DNA of 45,130 nucleotides from an uncultured Christensenellaceae bacterium (GCA_934555865.1 CAKTFI010000007.1:1-45130); one strand, 5' to 3'. Positions 1-9,497 are shown, numbered from the stretch's first letter. Notes: a model not told the origin generated them from the sequence alone. Numbers and translations: made by a program.

Positions 1-29
1 AGGATCACCCCCGCTTACGCGGGGAAAAG
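1..29 (-). CRISPR. Type I-E CRISPR repeat at edge of array
   Basis: A single 28-29 nt repeat is visible. On the minus strand it has stem CCCCGC, loop GTAA, stem GCGGGG, followed by an 8-nt handle-like end GTGATCCT. This is the hairpin plus 5'-handle layout of type I-E repeats, and the GGGGGTGATCC end resembles Streptococcus-type I-E repeats. It lies 38 nt after the cas2-dnaQ stop in the same orientation, so it is most likely the leader-proximal repeat of an array running out of the window to the left. Only one copy is in view, so repeat length and spacer length cannot be measured here. Confidence 0.8.
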
Positions 30-67
30 ACTAAAAAAATCCCATAAAATCGGCCTTTGGCAATTTG
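30..67 (-). other. Short AT-rich CRISPR leader
   Basis: These 38 nt separate the cas2-dnaQ stop codon from the first repeat. Read on the minus strand they are AT-rich and end in a run of seven T just before the repeat. I see no convincing -35/-10 pair inside. The array is therefore either read through from the cas operon or driven by a promoter inside cas2-dnaQ. Adaptation signals in I-E leaders usually lie within about 60 nt of the first repeat, so part of the leader may overlap the 3' end of cas2-dnaQ. Confidence 0.5.
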
Positions 68-2516
<2,449 letters not shown>

Positions 2517-2520
2517 CCGC

Positions 2521-3189
2521 TCACCTCAATTCCCGCATGGGGTCGTGTTCCGCTTCCCCTGTCCAGACCTGCCACGCCTCCCGCGCCGCGCGGTAGGCAT
2601 ACTGCCGCTTTTCCGGGCTGTAGGACACCGGCACATCGGCGAGATAGGCGCTTCCCATCGGATCCTCCAGCAGTAGGCGCGCCTGTCCCGGCGTCTTGTC
2701 CCGCCCCCAGTCCCGCACGGCAAGGCACGGTTCCTGCCGCAGCGCCTGTTCCAGGTCCAGCTCCCTCCGACCGAGGCAGACACGACCCTCCGGCGGACAG
2801 GACCGCCGCCCGAGAAACAGCGGGAAGGCCGGATGTGACACGGCCTCCTCGAGCTGCCGCATCCACGCTTCGTCCTCTCCGTAAAAGCCGACCAGAAACA
2901 CCGCATCGCACAGGTAGTAGCGTTCGGTCACAAAGACCGCCTGCTTTCCTCCCTGCTGATGCACCATGTGAAAGTCCCGCAACAGCTTTCCCTCGCGGTC
3001 GACGCGCACCCCAAAGTGCAGTGCCGTTAGTTTCCCGAGCGATGCATCGCGCCGCAGACCCAAAGCCGCCGCCAGCAGACCCGTCGCGCCGCTCTTGGTC
3101 GGTTCGCGGTTTGTCTTGCGGATCTCAAAGCGGGAATCCACGCCCCACGCCTGCATCGGCCCGGCAAAGCGCAGCAGCAGGGTACTCAT
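2521..3189 (-). CDS. cas5e: Cas5e (CasD), Cascade subunit
   Basis: This 222-residue subunit grips the 5' handle of the crRNA at the foot of Cascade. The N-terminus MSTLLLRFAGPMQAWG followed by RFEIRKTNREPTKSG is the classic Cas5e signature. The start chosen at 3189 overlaps the cas7 stop (ATGA). An in-frame codon five residues upstream lacks that coupling. Length and order between cas7 and cas6e fit the family. Confidence 0.95.
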   Translation of the reverse strand: MSTLLLRFAGPMQAWGVDSRFEIRKTNREPTKSGATGLLAAALGLRRDASLGKLTALHFGVRVDREGKLLRDFHMVHQQGGKQAVFVTERYYLCDAVFLVGFYGEDEAWMRQLEEAVSHPAFPLFLGRRSCPPEGRVCLGRRELDLEQALRQEPCLAVRDWGRDKTPGQARLLLEDPMGSAYLADVPVSYSPEKRQYAYRAAREAWQVWTGEAEHDPMRELR

Positions 3190-4247
3190 GCCTCGGCCCC
3201 CCACTGCGCGGCCAGCGCCTGGACCGCGTCCAGCACCTGCCGCATGGGCATCGGCTCTGCTAGCTCCGCCATGCCGCTGCCGATCGCAAAGGCTGCCTCC
3301 GGCTCGCCCAGATAGTCCCGATACAGCGCCTTGGCATGCCTGACGAGCGCCTTCATGGAGGGCTGCACATAGCCGTCCATGCCCGCCGCGATCGGCTTTT
3401 CAAACGCCCCCGCGAGGTTGAGCGGCTGGTCGCGGCGGATCGCCACATAGACCGCGTCGGGCAGCGTGTTGTTGGCATAGGAATTGCGCTTGCCCGTGGG
3501 CATGCTGCACAAAAATGCCTGCAGGAAGACGCGCACCGCCTCCGGCGTGCGGCCGCCCAGATGCGCCGCGAGCTCGCCGATGTTGACCGTCGCATAGCGG
3601 TACAGCGTCGAGGAGTTGTATTCCGTCGTGTCCATATGCGCTGCGCCCATGCTGCCCTCCGGCGCGCAGTCGTCCAATGCGGTGAAGAAGTCGAACTCGT
3701 TCTGCACCGCATGCGTCGAGATCGCATGCGCCACCTGCGCCGCCGCGTCGTAGTTCAGGCTCGGGTCCTCCGCGGCCATGCGCCCAAACAGCGCGATGTC
3801 CACCGCCGGATTTTCCCGCATAGCCTTTTGGCACTCCTTTTTGTCCAGCTTGCCGCCCTCCGCGCCAAGGACGACCTCCGCCAGCGCCACAAGCTGCCCC
3901 GGGCTGACAAAAAACAGCGCGTCTCTCTTATCTCCCTCTTTCACGGAGACGCCCGCCGCCGCGAGGCCGTCCTTGGCCAGCTTTTCGGCATTCGCCTCCG
4001 GCGCGCGCGCCCGGATCTCCTCCACGAGGAGGCTGTACAGCAGCTTTGTGCGCTTGCCCACCTCTTCCGCCGGAAGCGCTTGGCGGAAATAGTCGCGCAT
4101 CGCCTTTTTCCAAGCCTGCGAAGAGACGCGCGCCCGGGTCACCCCGCCATAGAAAGCCGTCTTGGGGCTGCCGGTGTCGTCGCGGTTGACGCAGCTCGGC
4201 GGGACCGTCTGCAGCACATGAATGTCCATATAGAGAGAATTACACAT
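3186..4247 (-). CDS. cas7e: Cas7e (CasC/Cse4), Cascade backbone subunit
   Basis: This 353-residue RAMP-fold protein forms the filament along the crRNA, each copy covering 6 nt of spacer. The segments MDIHVLQTVPPSCVNRDD and TGSPKTAFYGGVTRARVSS are the conserved N-terminal block of CasC. The start at 4247 (MCNSLYMDIH) follows an AAAGGACGG ribosome binding site by nine nt and overlaps the end of cse2. A second ATG six codons later is possible. The 6-nt spacing per subunit matters for the unusual guide upstream of cas3. Confidence 0.95.
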   Translation of the reverse strand: MCNSLYMDIHVLQTVPPSCVNRDDTGSPKTAFYGGVTRARVSSQAWKKAMRDYFRQALPAEEVGKRTKLLYSLLVEEIRARAPEANAEKLAKDGLAAAGVSVKEGDKRDALFFVSPGQLVALAEVVLGAEGGKLDKKECQKAMRENPAVDIALFGRMAAEDPSLNYDAAAQVAHAISTHAVQNEFDFFTALDDCAPEGSMGAAHMDTTEYNSSTLYRYATVNIGELAAHLGGRTPEAVRVFLQAFLCSMPTGKRNSYANNTLPDAVYVAIRRDQPLNLAGAFEKPIAAGMDGYVQPSMKALVRHAKALYRDYLGEPEAAFAIGSGMAELAEPMPMRQVLDAVQALAAQWGAEA

Positions 4248-4848
4248 AAGTTTGTTCCGTCCTTTCTTCTTTCGTCTGTCTGGTTTGCCGGTAAAAATCC
4301 TGTCCCCAGGCGAGGCGCACACGCGCCGCCCCTTCCGGGAACTGGAAGCTATATAGATCCACTGCCAACTGCGCATAGTCGAGCGGGATCTTGCCTCCGC
4401 GCAGCAGCCGCACGAGCCCGCGCAGGTGCTGCGCCGCCTCGGCGATGCCGTTTGCCGTCGCCGCCATCTGCAATCGCCGGGCGATGCGCCCTTCTTCCCC
4501 CTCGTCCGTTACAAGCTGCCTAGCCGCGGCCCCGAGCCGCCTGCCCGGCCGATGCATGCAGCCCTCCGGCCCAGTTGCCTCGCTGCCCTGCTGATGCAGC
4601 GCATACAGCGTGAGCGCCGTATAGACCGCCCATTCCTCCCGTGTCGGCTCGCCGGAGATGCTTAAAAATTCCTCCGGCAAGTCGCCGAACAGGATCCCCC
4701 AAAGCTCCGGCAGGTCGCCGGGCTTCTTGCCGACGCCGCGCCGCAGCATGGCCAGCTGTGCGCGCACATAGCTCCGGTCGGAAGCGTTTTGATACCTCTC
4801 CAACCGGCGATCCATGTACGCCTTTAGTTCTCTGCTTCGATTCGCCAT
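4240..4848 (-). CDS. cse2: Cse2 (CasB), Cascade small subunit
   Basis: This 202-residue, all-helical, arginine-rich protein lies between cse1 and cas7, the fixed position of CasB. Two copies form the belly of Cascade and hold the displaced strand. Recognition rests mainly on position, size and composition, plus the segment RRGVGKKPGDLPELW, which fits the conserved N-terminal block of Cse2. ATG at 4848 is preferred because GGGAGG precedes it at good distance. A TTG seven codons upstream is the only alternative. Confidence 0.88.
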   Translation of the reverse strand: MANRSRELKAYMDRRLERYQNASDRSYVRAQLAMLRRGVGKKPGDLPELWGILFGDLPEEFLSISGEPTREEWAVYTALTLYALHQQGSEATGPEGCMHRPGRRLGAAARQLVTDEGEEGRIARRLQMAATANGIAEAAQHLRGLVRLLRGGKIPLDYAQLAVDLYSFQFPEGAARVRLAWGQDFYRQTRQTKEERTEQTYV

Positions 4849-4861
4849 CTCTGTCCTCCCT

Positions 4862-6439
4862 TCATCCAAGCAGCTGCTTTATCTGATACTGAAACTGATT
4901 ATACGCTTCCGGCAGGCTATAGCGCCGGCCGTCCTGCTTCCGCCCGAGGAAGGCGGCGGGGAGCGCCCGGCCGATCAATTCCTCCCCCAGCGCCAATGCG
5001 ATGCGCCGTTCCTCCTCTCGCCATTCCTCCCGCCAGGCGGCCTTTCCTTCATAGTCCGCCTGTGGATCGATCTTTTCCAAAAAGCGCCGGAACGGGATGT
5101 CGACCCGGTAATAGAACTGTGTCTTTGCAAAGTCGGCGAGCGCACCGTTTGCATGACCGTTTGCGCTATCCAGGTTCCTGCCCAGCTGCGCGACGATCCC
5201 GGCGGCCCGATCCGCCAACGCGACCTCGTCCTGCACCCGGCGGTTCCATTCCCGTCCGGCCTCGGCCAACAGCGCCGTGTGGAACTGAATCGAGTCGCTG
5301 AAAATATCTTTTATAAAGAAGTCTTTGTCGCCGTATTTCACCCCCGCAACGCACAGGCGCACAAGCAGGCTCCGCCGCAGCATTCCGTTGTATTCCAAAA
5401 GCTCCCGCCAGCGCACGACGCCCGGCTTTCCCTTCGGCGTCTCCGTCGAGGCGATGGACGCGAATTCCCGCCAGATCTGTTTCTGCGGGTCGTGGCGGCG
5501 GGGCTGCCAATAGTCAGCCGCCTTGCCCTTCGCGTCGATATGCGCCCAGATCGTCATCTGTTCGGAAAAGGCGTTCTTTCTGTCAAAGAAATCTCCGCCC
5601 AGCAGGGTGACGCCCGTCACCCCGCGCGCATCGCGCTGAAGCAGCAGCCGCCGGGATTGCAGCGTCAAAAGCTGCATTTGGCTTTGCGGCAGGGCGATCT
5701 CCCGGCGCTCCTGTTCCGGCGGTGCGTCCAGTTCCCAAACGGGGCCGCTCTCGTCCCAGAGTTCTTCATTGTCGTCCAGCATCACAAAGTTCAGCATCAG
5801 CGTCTCAAACAGATTGTCGCCTTCCGCCCAGACGAGCCCCAATTTCCCGAGCCAACCCGCCCCCGGAGAGGGCAGCCCCTTCTGCTTCGGCTTCGCCGAG
5901 GTGTCGTCATAGCCGTTTAGGTGCAGCAGCCATCGGGCCGCTTCCGCATAGGTGAGGACCTCCTTAGCTTCCCCCGCTCTGTCCGCAAAAAACCGGTATT
6001 TATTCCCGCTTTCCGCGATCACGCCGTTCAGCTTCGCCGCCTTAAAATAGGTGCCAACCTCCGCTGCCTTCGCCTGCCAAAACGGCCGTTCCGGGTGAAA
6101 CAGGTAAAACCGCTCCCGATAGGCCTCCAGATAGGCGCGGATAGGCTGTTCCGGGAAGTGTCCGCCCTCCCAAAGCGTCTGCCAACGCTGCAGAGCGTCG
6201 TCCGCGTCCGCAAGCGGCTCGGCGCCGCCCGCCTCCCTCGTGCGGGCAAACACGGCATACAGCACCGCCAAAAGCAGGCGGAGCATCGCCGCGTCCTGCG
6301 TGGGCAATTCCCCCGCCAGCGCGCGGAAGGTGTGCGCCCGCACAAGCGCGTCCACAAGAGAGACCTCCTCCACCGTGCAATCCTGCCGCAGCACCCGGAT
6401 CCACGGTTCCTCCAGCAAACAAAATTCCTTTTCCTTCAT
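4862..6439 (-). CDS. cse1: Cse1 (CasA/Cas8e), PAM-sensing large subunit
   Basis: This 525-residue protein is close to the length of E. coli CasA. The N-terminus CLLEEPWIRVLRQDC and the FRALAGELPTQDAAMLRLL block match the Cse1 family. This subunit reads the PAM, starts target unwinding and recruits Cas3. It begins at an ATGA overlap with the cas3 stop. No truncation or frame problem is visible. Confidence 0.94.
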   Translation of the reverse strand: MKEKEFCLLEEPWIRVLRQDCTVEEVSLVDALVRAHTFRALAGELPTQDAAMLRLLLAVLYAVFARTREAGGAEPLADADDALQRWQTLWEGGHFPEQPIRAYLEAYRERFYLFHPERPFWQAKAAEVGTYFKAAKLNGVIAESGNKYRFFADRAGEAKEVLTYAEAARWLLHLNGYDDTSAKPKQKGLPSPGAGWLGKLGLVWAEGDNLFETLMLNFVMLDDNEELWDESGPVWELDAPPEQERREIALPQSQMQLLTLQSRRLLLQRDARGVTGVTLLGGDFFDRKNAFSEQMTIWAHIDAKGKAADYWQPRRHDPQKQIWREFASIASTETPKGKPGVVRWRELLEYNGMLRRSLLVRLCVAGVKYGDKDFFIKDIFSDSIQFHTALLAEAGREWNRRVQDEVALADRAAGIVAQLGRNLDSANGHANGALADFAKTQFYYRVDIPFRRFLEKIDPQADYEGKAAWREEWREEERRIALALGEELIGRALPAAFLGRKQDGRRYSLPEAYNQFQYQIKQLLG

Positions 6440-9147
6440 CGTTCCTCCTTTTCGTATTGCAGACCGTCTTCCCCGTCATAGCGGAGACGCTGCCCCAAGA
6501 GCGACGCCTCCCCCGCCGGGTCGAGCAGCAAGAACAGTTCCCGCCCCACCCGGGGCGAGCGCGCCCATTCGCGAAGCACCCCCTGCCGGACGGCCTCCAG
6601 CTGCTCGATCGTTTCTTTCATCCGATAGGGCAGGCTGAAGAAATAGGGCAGGCGCAGGCTTTGCCGCAGAATGACCTCCGCCTCTTCCCGCGAGGGCGGG
6701 GTATCCGGCGCGATGCAGAGCGCCTCTCCCGTCAGGGTGTGCAGCATGCCATCCTTTCCGTATTGAAGCAGCAGCACCTCGATCGACGCCGCCCCGTCGC
6801 GGACGCCGGCCTCCGCCTGCGCCTCGTTGATCGGCGTGAAATCGTGATCCAGGAGGCCGTGGATATAGTGCTTTCTGCTCCCCGGATCACGCGGCGCGTT
6901 GGGCAGGCACATCGATTTCGCGTTTTTGCCGCGGTCGTCCATTTCTTTTTCATACTTCGCCCGCAGGATATCCAGCCCCAGGGCCGCGTCGTTTCCCGCG
7001 GCGTATACCTCCTGCACCAGGCGCGAGATGTCTCCGGGCAATTCAATCTTTTCCGGCAGCAGGCACAGGGTCTTGCGCAGCAGATATTCGCCGTAGATGG
7101 CCTGCGCGCCGCCCTCCAGCGCCTCTCCCTCCGTCCCCAGCACGAGGCAGGCCGCCCGCTTGACGCCTGCCGGGCGGTCGCGCCCCGGGTGCCGGTGCAG
7201 CCGCCCCAGGCGCTGCAAAAGCAAGTCCATCGGACACAGGTCGGTGACCAGCACATCGAAGTCGATGTCCAAAGACTGCTCCAGGACCTGCGTCCCCACG
7301 ACCAAGTAGCCGTTCCGTTCGGCCGGAGTGGAGTGCTTGCCGAGCTTTTGCTTCAGCCGTTCCTCCTTGCGGAGGCGGTCCGGCATTGCAAATTGCGCAT
7401 GGTTCAGGATCACCTCCGCCCCCGGAAAGGCCCGGCGCAAATCGGCGGCGACCTGCTGCGCCCGCCGCACGGTATTGACGATCACGCCCGCGCAGCCGCC
7501 TGCCCGCAGGCGCTCCCGCAGGAAGGGGACAACCCCCGCATCCTCCCTGCGGAGGATCTCCACCTCGGTGGATGGGGCGGAAAGCGCTACCGTCTCCGTA
7601 TGCACGGCCGCCCCGTCCGTCCAGGTGAGCAAGGGATAGGCCTCCTCCCCCTCCAGCGCCGCGCTCCCGTCAAAGTCCCCGTGCAGGTATGCCGCCGCGA
7701 GTTCCCGGCGGCGCTTGCCGGGAAGCGTTGCGGAGAGCAGAATGACCGGCGTCTGATACGCGCCGAGCCAAGATAGCATCGCATTCAAAAACCGGCTCAT
7801 ATAGGAATCGTAGGCGTGCACCTCGTCCACGACGACCACCTTGCCCGCCAGCCCCAGGTGCTTGAGCATGAAATGCTTTTGCCGGAACGCGCCCAGCAGC
7901 AATTGATCGACCGTGCCGACCACAAAGTCGGCGAGCAGCTGCGTCTTGCGCCCGAGGAAGAAGGTATGCGCCGAAAGTCCGCCCGCAGATTCGTCCTCGT
8001 CCATCGAGGCCGCGTGTTCCGCCAGCGCCGCAAACGCTTCGTTCAACATCGCCTTGCCGTGCGCCAACTCATAGGACAACGGCGCCCACTGGGCAAACTG
8101 CGCTGCCCACCCGCTCACGCGTTCGTTCATAGCATTGGCCGTCGCCTGCGAGGGCAGGAAAAAGGCCAGCCCGCCCTCCTGCCTTTTCTCGGCCAATATC
8201 TCGCTGGCGGCGAGCGCCGCCTCCGTCTTGCCCATGCCCATCGGCGCTTCCAGGATAAACAGCCCCGGCTCTGCCGCCTCTCCGGCCGCCTTTTGCATCA
8301 TCTGCTGCACAGCGTTGCTCGCGGCAAAGCCAAACCGGGCGCAGCAAAGATCCTCGTAGCGCCATTCGTCGTTTGGCGCCCATTTCTCCGGGAGGTCCAG
8401 GCGGGCAATCGCCCGTTCACTGCGCGCGGGATAGGCCGACTCCCCCACCATATTCTGCCCATCGACAAGCGGAAAGAGCTCCGTATTGCTGGCCAGCCAG
8501 TCGCCCATGATGAGCAGCCCAGAGAAGAGCAGCTGCGCTGGCTTGTCCAGCGGATATTGCCCGAGCGTGTCCGTCAGTTCCTCCTTCGTGGTGTCCGCCA
8601 GGCGAAAGGCCTGTTCCAGCACGGCTTTCCAGCAGTCCTGCCACAGGCGAGCGTTGCCCCGGCGGCCGTACAGGTTCCCCTCGGCCGCCAGCATGTCCTC
8701 CCAGGCAGGCGCGCGCTGCAAAGTCTTTCCGTGGTGTGCGCCCACGATCGCGCAGAGCTCCTCCGGGATCTTTTCCTTATACAGGATGGCCGCGCCCGTG
8801 CAGGTGTGATGCGCAAAGGCGCGCTCTGCCGCGTCCGGCTGGGTGATGGTCCGCGGGTCCCACCCCGCGCGGGCGAATTCCAGCTCCATCCCGGCCACGC
8901 GCCCCAGCACCTGCGATTGAAAGGCGGCCGTCGCCTTGCCGATGTCGTGCACCGCACCAAGAAAGATCGCCGTTTGCAAAAACGCCTTGCGGGGGAGCTT
9001 GACCGCCCGCCGCACACCGGCCGGCAGCCATTCCTGCACCAAATAGCGCATGACCTCCGCCGTGTCCCGCAGATGCATCCAGAGTGGCAGATCGTTTTCC
9101 GGATTCTGCGGATCCGTCTTGGCGATCAGGCATTCCCATGCGGCCAT
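6436..9147 (-). CDS. cas3: Cas3, HD nuclease-helicase effector
   Basis: The 903-residue protein is the target-degrading enzyme of type I systems. The N-terminal HD nuclease shows H25 (LWMHLRDTAE), the HD pair at 67-68 (AVHDIGKA) and later HHTCTGAAIL and VGAHHGK. The SF2 helicase part shows a P-loop-like EAPMGMGKTEAAL, the DEVH box in VVVDEVHAYDSYMS, LLSATLPG and a conserved C-terminal QRLGRLHRH. ATG at 9147 is chosen because AGGAGG precedes it by nine nt. The open frame extends 37 codons further into the promoter region, but that part looks non-coding. It heads the cas operon. Confidence 0.96.
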   Translation of the reverse strand: MAAWECLIAKTDPQNPENDLPLWMHLRDTAEVMRYLVQEWLPAGVRRAVKLPRKAFLQTAIFLGAVHDIGKATAAFQSQVLGRVAGMELEFARAGWDPRTITQPDAAERAFAHHTCTGAAILYKEKIPEELCAIVGAHHGKTLQRAPAWEDMLAAEGNLYGRRGNARLWQDCWKAVLEQAFRLADTTKEELTDTLGQYPLDKPAQLLFSGLLIMGDWLASNTELFPLVDGQNMVGESAYPARSERAIARLDLPEKWAPNDEWRYEDLCCARFGFAASNAVQQMMQKAAGEAAEPGLFILEAPMGMGKTEAALAASEILAEKRQEGGLAFFLPSQATANAMNERVSGWAAQFAQWAPLSYELAHGKAMLNEAFAALAEHAASMDEDESAGGLSAHTFFLGRKTQLLADFVVGTVDQLLLGAFRQKHFMLKHLGLAGKVVVVDEVHAYDSYMSRFLNAMLSWLGAYQTPVILLSATLPGKRRRELAAAYLHGDFDGSAALEGEEAYPLLTWTDGAAVHTETVALSAPSTEVEILRREDAGVVPFLRERLRAGGCAGVIVNTVRRAQQVAADLRRAFPGAEVILNHAQFAMPDRLRKEERLKQKLGKHSTPAERNGYLVVGTQVLEQSLDIDFDVLVTDLCPMDLLLQRLGRLHRHPGRDRPAGVKRAACLVLGTEGEALEGGAQAIYGEYLLRKTLCLLPEKIELPGDISRLVQEVYAAGNDAALGLDILRAKYEKEMDDRGKNAKSMCLPNAPRDPGSRKHYIHGLLDHDFTPINEAQAEAGVRDGAASIEVLLLQYGKDGMLHTLTGEALCIAPDTPPSREEAEVILRQSLRLPYFFSLPYRMKETIEQLEAVRQGVLREWARSPRVGRELFLLLDPAGEASLLGQRLRYDGEDGLQYEKEER

Positions 9148-9176
9148 GTTTTCAATCCTCCTCTTCTCATTGTCTA

Positions 9177-9201
9177 TGGACGCGCAATTTATTGGCGTCC
9201 A
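9177..9201. promoter_or_regulatory. Inverted repeat in the cas3 5' untranslated region
   Basis: A perfect 7-bp inverted repeat, TGGACGC and GCGTCCA, is separated by 11 nt. It sits between the proposed cas3 start site and its ribosome binding site. It could be a repressor operator or an mRNA hairpin. No T run follows, so it is not a terminator. Confidence 0.4.
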
Positions 9202-9209
9202 ATTTATTT

Positions 9210-9224
9210 CTCTTACTTTTATAT
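9210..9224 (-). promoter_or_regulatory. Predicted Cascade target site in the cas3 promoter
   Basis: On the minus strand this reads ATATAAAAGTAAGAG. It matches the first 15 nt of the spacer in the small RNA at 9246-9428 (ATATAGAAGTAGGAG) except at positions 6 and 12. On the non-target strand it is preceded by AAC, placing AA where the AA of the E. coli AAG PAM lies. It overlaps the proposed cas3 -10 box, so bound Cascade should block transcription initiation. Confidence 0.6.
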
Positions 9225-9247
9225 GTTCTGTATAATAGATTCGACAA
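9218..9247 (-). promoter_or_regulatory. Candidate cas operon promoter
   Basis: On the minus strand, -35 TTGTCG (9242-9247) and -10 TATAAA (9218-9223) are 18 nt apart. A second possible -10, TATACA, lies a little upstream. The promoter begins immediately after the T run of the upstream RNA's terminator, so that RNA and the cas operon appear to be separate transcription units. The -10 lies inside the predicted Cascade target. Confidence 0.55.
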
Positions 9248-9295
9248 AAAAACCGCAATTCCTGCCTCGCAGCAAAAAAAATTGCGATCTTTTTT
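9246..9295. terminator. Bidirectional intrinsic terminator between guide RNA and cas3
   Basis: The stem is CGCAATT (9254-9260) pairing with AATTGCG (9280-9286). On the minus strand it is followed by G and seven T (9246-9252). On the plus strand six T (9290-9295) follow three nt after the stem. It would end the small RNA before the cas3 promoter and stop plus-strand reading as well. The stem is AT-containing with a large loop, so efficiency may be incomplete. Confidence 0.65.
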
Positions 9296-9322
9296 CGGCA
9301 CCCCCGCTGCCGCGGGGAATAT
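9295..9322 (-). repeat. Pseudo-repeat 2 of the CRISPR-like mini-array
   Basis: It agrees with the array repeat at the window start at 20 of 28 positions. The stem CCCCGC/GCGGGG is intact, the loop is TGCC on the plus strand rather than TTAC, and the outer handle has decayed (TCGGCA in place of GGATCA). Loss of the handle in the downstream copy is expected if only one guide is made, since this copy supplies just the 3' hairpin. Confidence 0.8.
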
Positions 9323-9343
9323 ACAAACTCCTACTTCTATATA

Positions 9344-9371
9344 GGATCACCTCCGCTGCCGCGGAGAACGC
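9344..9371 (-). repeat. Pseudo-repeat 1 of the CRISPR-like mini-array
   Basis: It agrees with the array repeat at 21 of 28 positions. The handle side GGATCA is fully kept. A C-to-T change at 9352 is matched by a G-to-A change at 9365, so the stem CTCCGC/GCGGAG still pairs. That compensatory change indicates selection for the RNA hairpin. The loop TGCC is shared with pseudo-repeat 2. The two copies are 49 nt apart, against about 61 nt in standard type I-E arrays. Confidence 0.82.
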
Positions 9372-9374
9372 TTT

Positions 9375-9406
9375 GCGCGCCCGCTGCCGCCGTCGGCAAG
9401 GCGCGC
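9375..9406 (-). other. Strong GC hairpin at the 5' part of the guide RNA
   Basis: GCGCGCC (9375-9381) pairs with GGCGCGC (9400-9406), and inside it TGCCG pairs with CGGCA around a four-base loop. It lies between the RNA start and pseudo-repeat 1. The 8-mer CCGCTGCC recurs at 9303, 9353, 9381-9382 and 9406 (slightly varied), so this segment may descend from further decayed repeats. It is not followed by a T run. Confidence 0.55.
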
Positions 9407-9433
9407 CGCTGCCCGTCACATCGGGACACTTTT

Positions 9434-9462
9434 ATTATACCTGCTGCGCCGCCGAAACGCAA
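9434..9462 (-). promoter_or_regulatory. Promoter of the CreR-like RNA
   Basis: On the minus strand, -35 TTGCGT (9457-9462), a 17-nt spacer and a perfect -10 TATAAT (9434-9439). This is clearly stronger by consensus than the cas3 promoter below it, as expected for an RNA that must be abundant relative to the cas transcript. Confidence 0.8.
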
Positions 9463-9497
9463 TTTCCGTTTTCGCGGAAATTTTCGCGTGATTTCCC

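Larger units (their letters stand above)
9246..9428 (-). ncRNA. CreR-like crRNA gene predicted to repress the cas operon
   Basis: This is a self-contained transcription unit on the minus strand: consensus promoter, start near 9428, a GC-rich hairpin, pseudo-repeat 1, a spacer of 20-21 nt, pseudo-repeat 2, then a terminator. Both pseudo-repeats keep the Cas6e stem. Counting the spacer from the end of the 8-nt handle GTGATCCT, as in E. coli crRNAs, gives ATATAGAAGTAGGAGTTTGT. Its first 15 nt match the cas3 promoter except at positions 6 and 12. Cas-regulating crRNA-like RNAs (CreR) and CreA antitoxins are known from other CRISPR subtypes. The assignment here is inference from sequence. It could instead be a decayed two-repeat array. 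Confidence 0.65.

Noticed and set aside
7406..7419. 14-nt match to pseudo-repeat 1 (AGGATCACCTCCGC) inside cas3
   Set aside because: It is in-frame coding sequence of the helicase domain, lacks the second stem arm, and also equals the 16S tail complement, so it is most likely coincidence.
9218..9236. Plus-strand TATAAT at 9231 as a promoter
   Set aside because: No -35 at suitable distance and it faces the terminator stem immediately downstream.
9418..9423. ATG-TGA start-stop in the guide RNA as a CreT-like toxin
   Set aside because: No Shine-Dalgarno precedes it and it lies within about ten nt of the RNA start; not enough to call a toxin.
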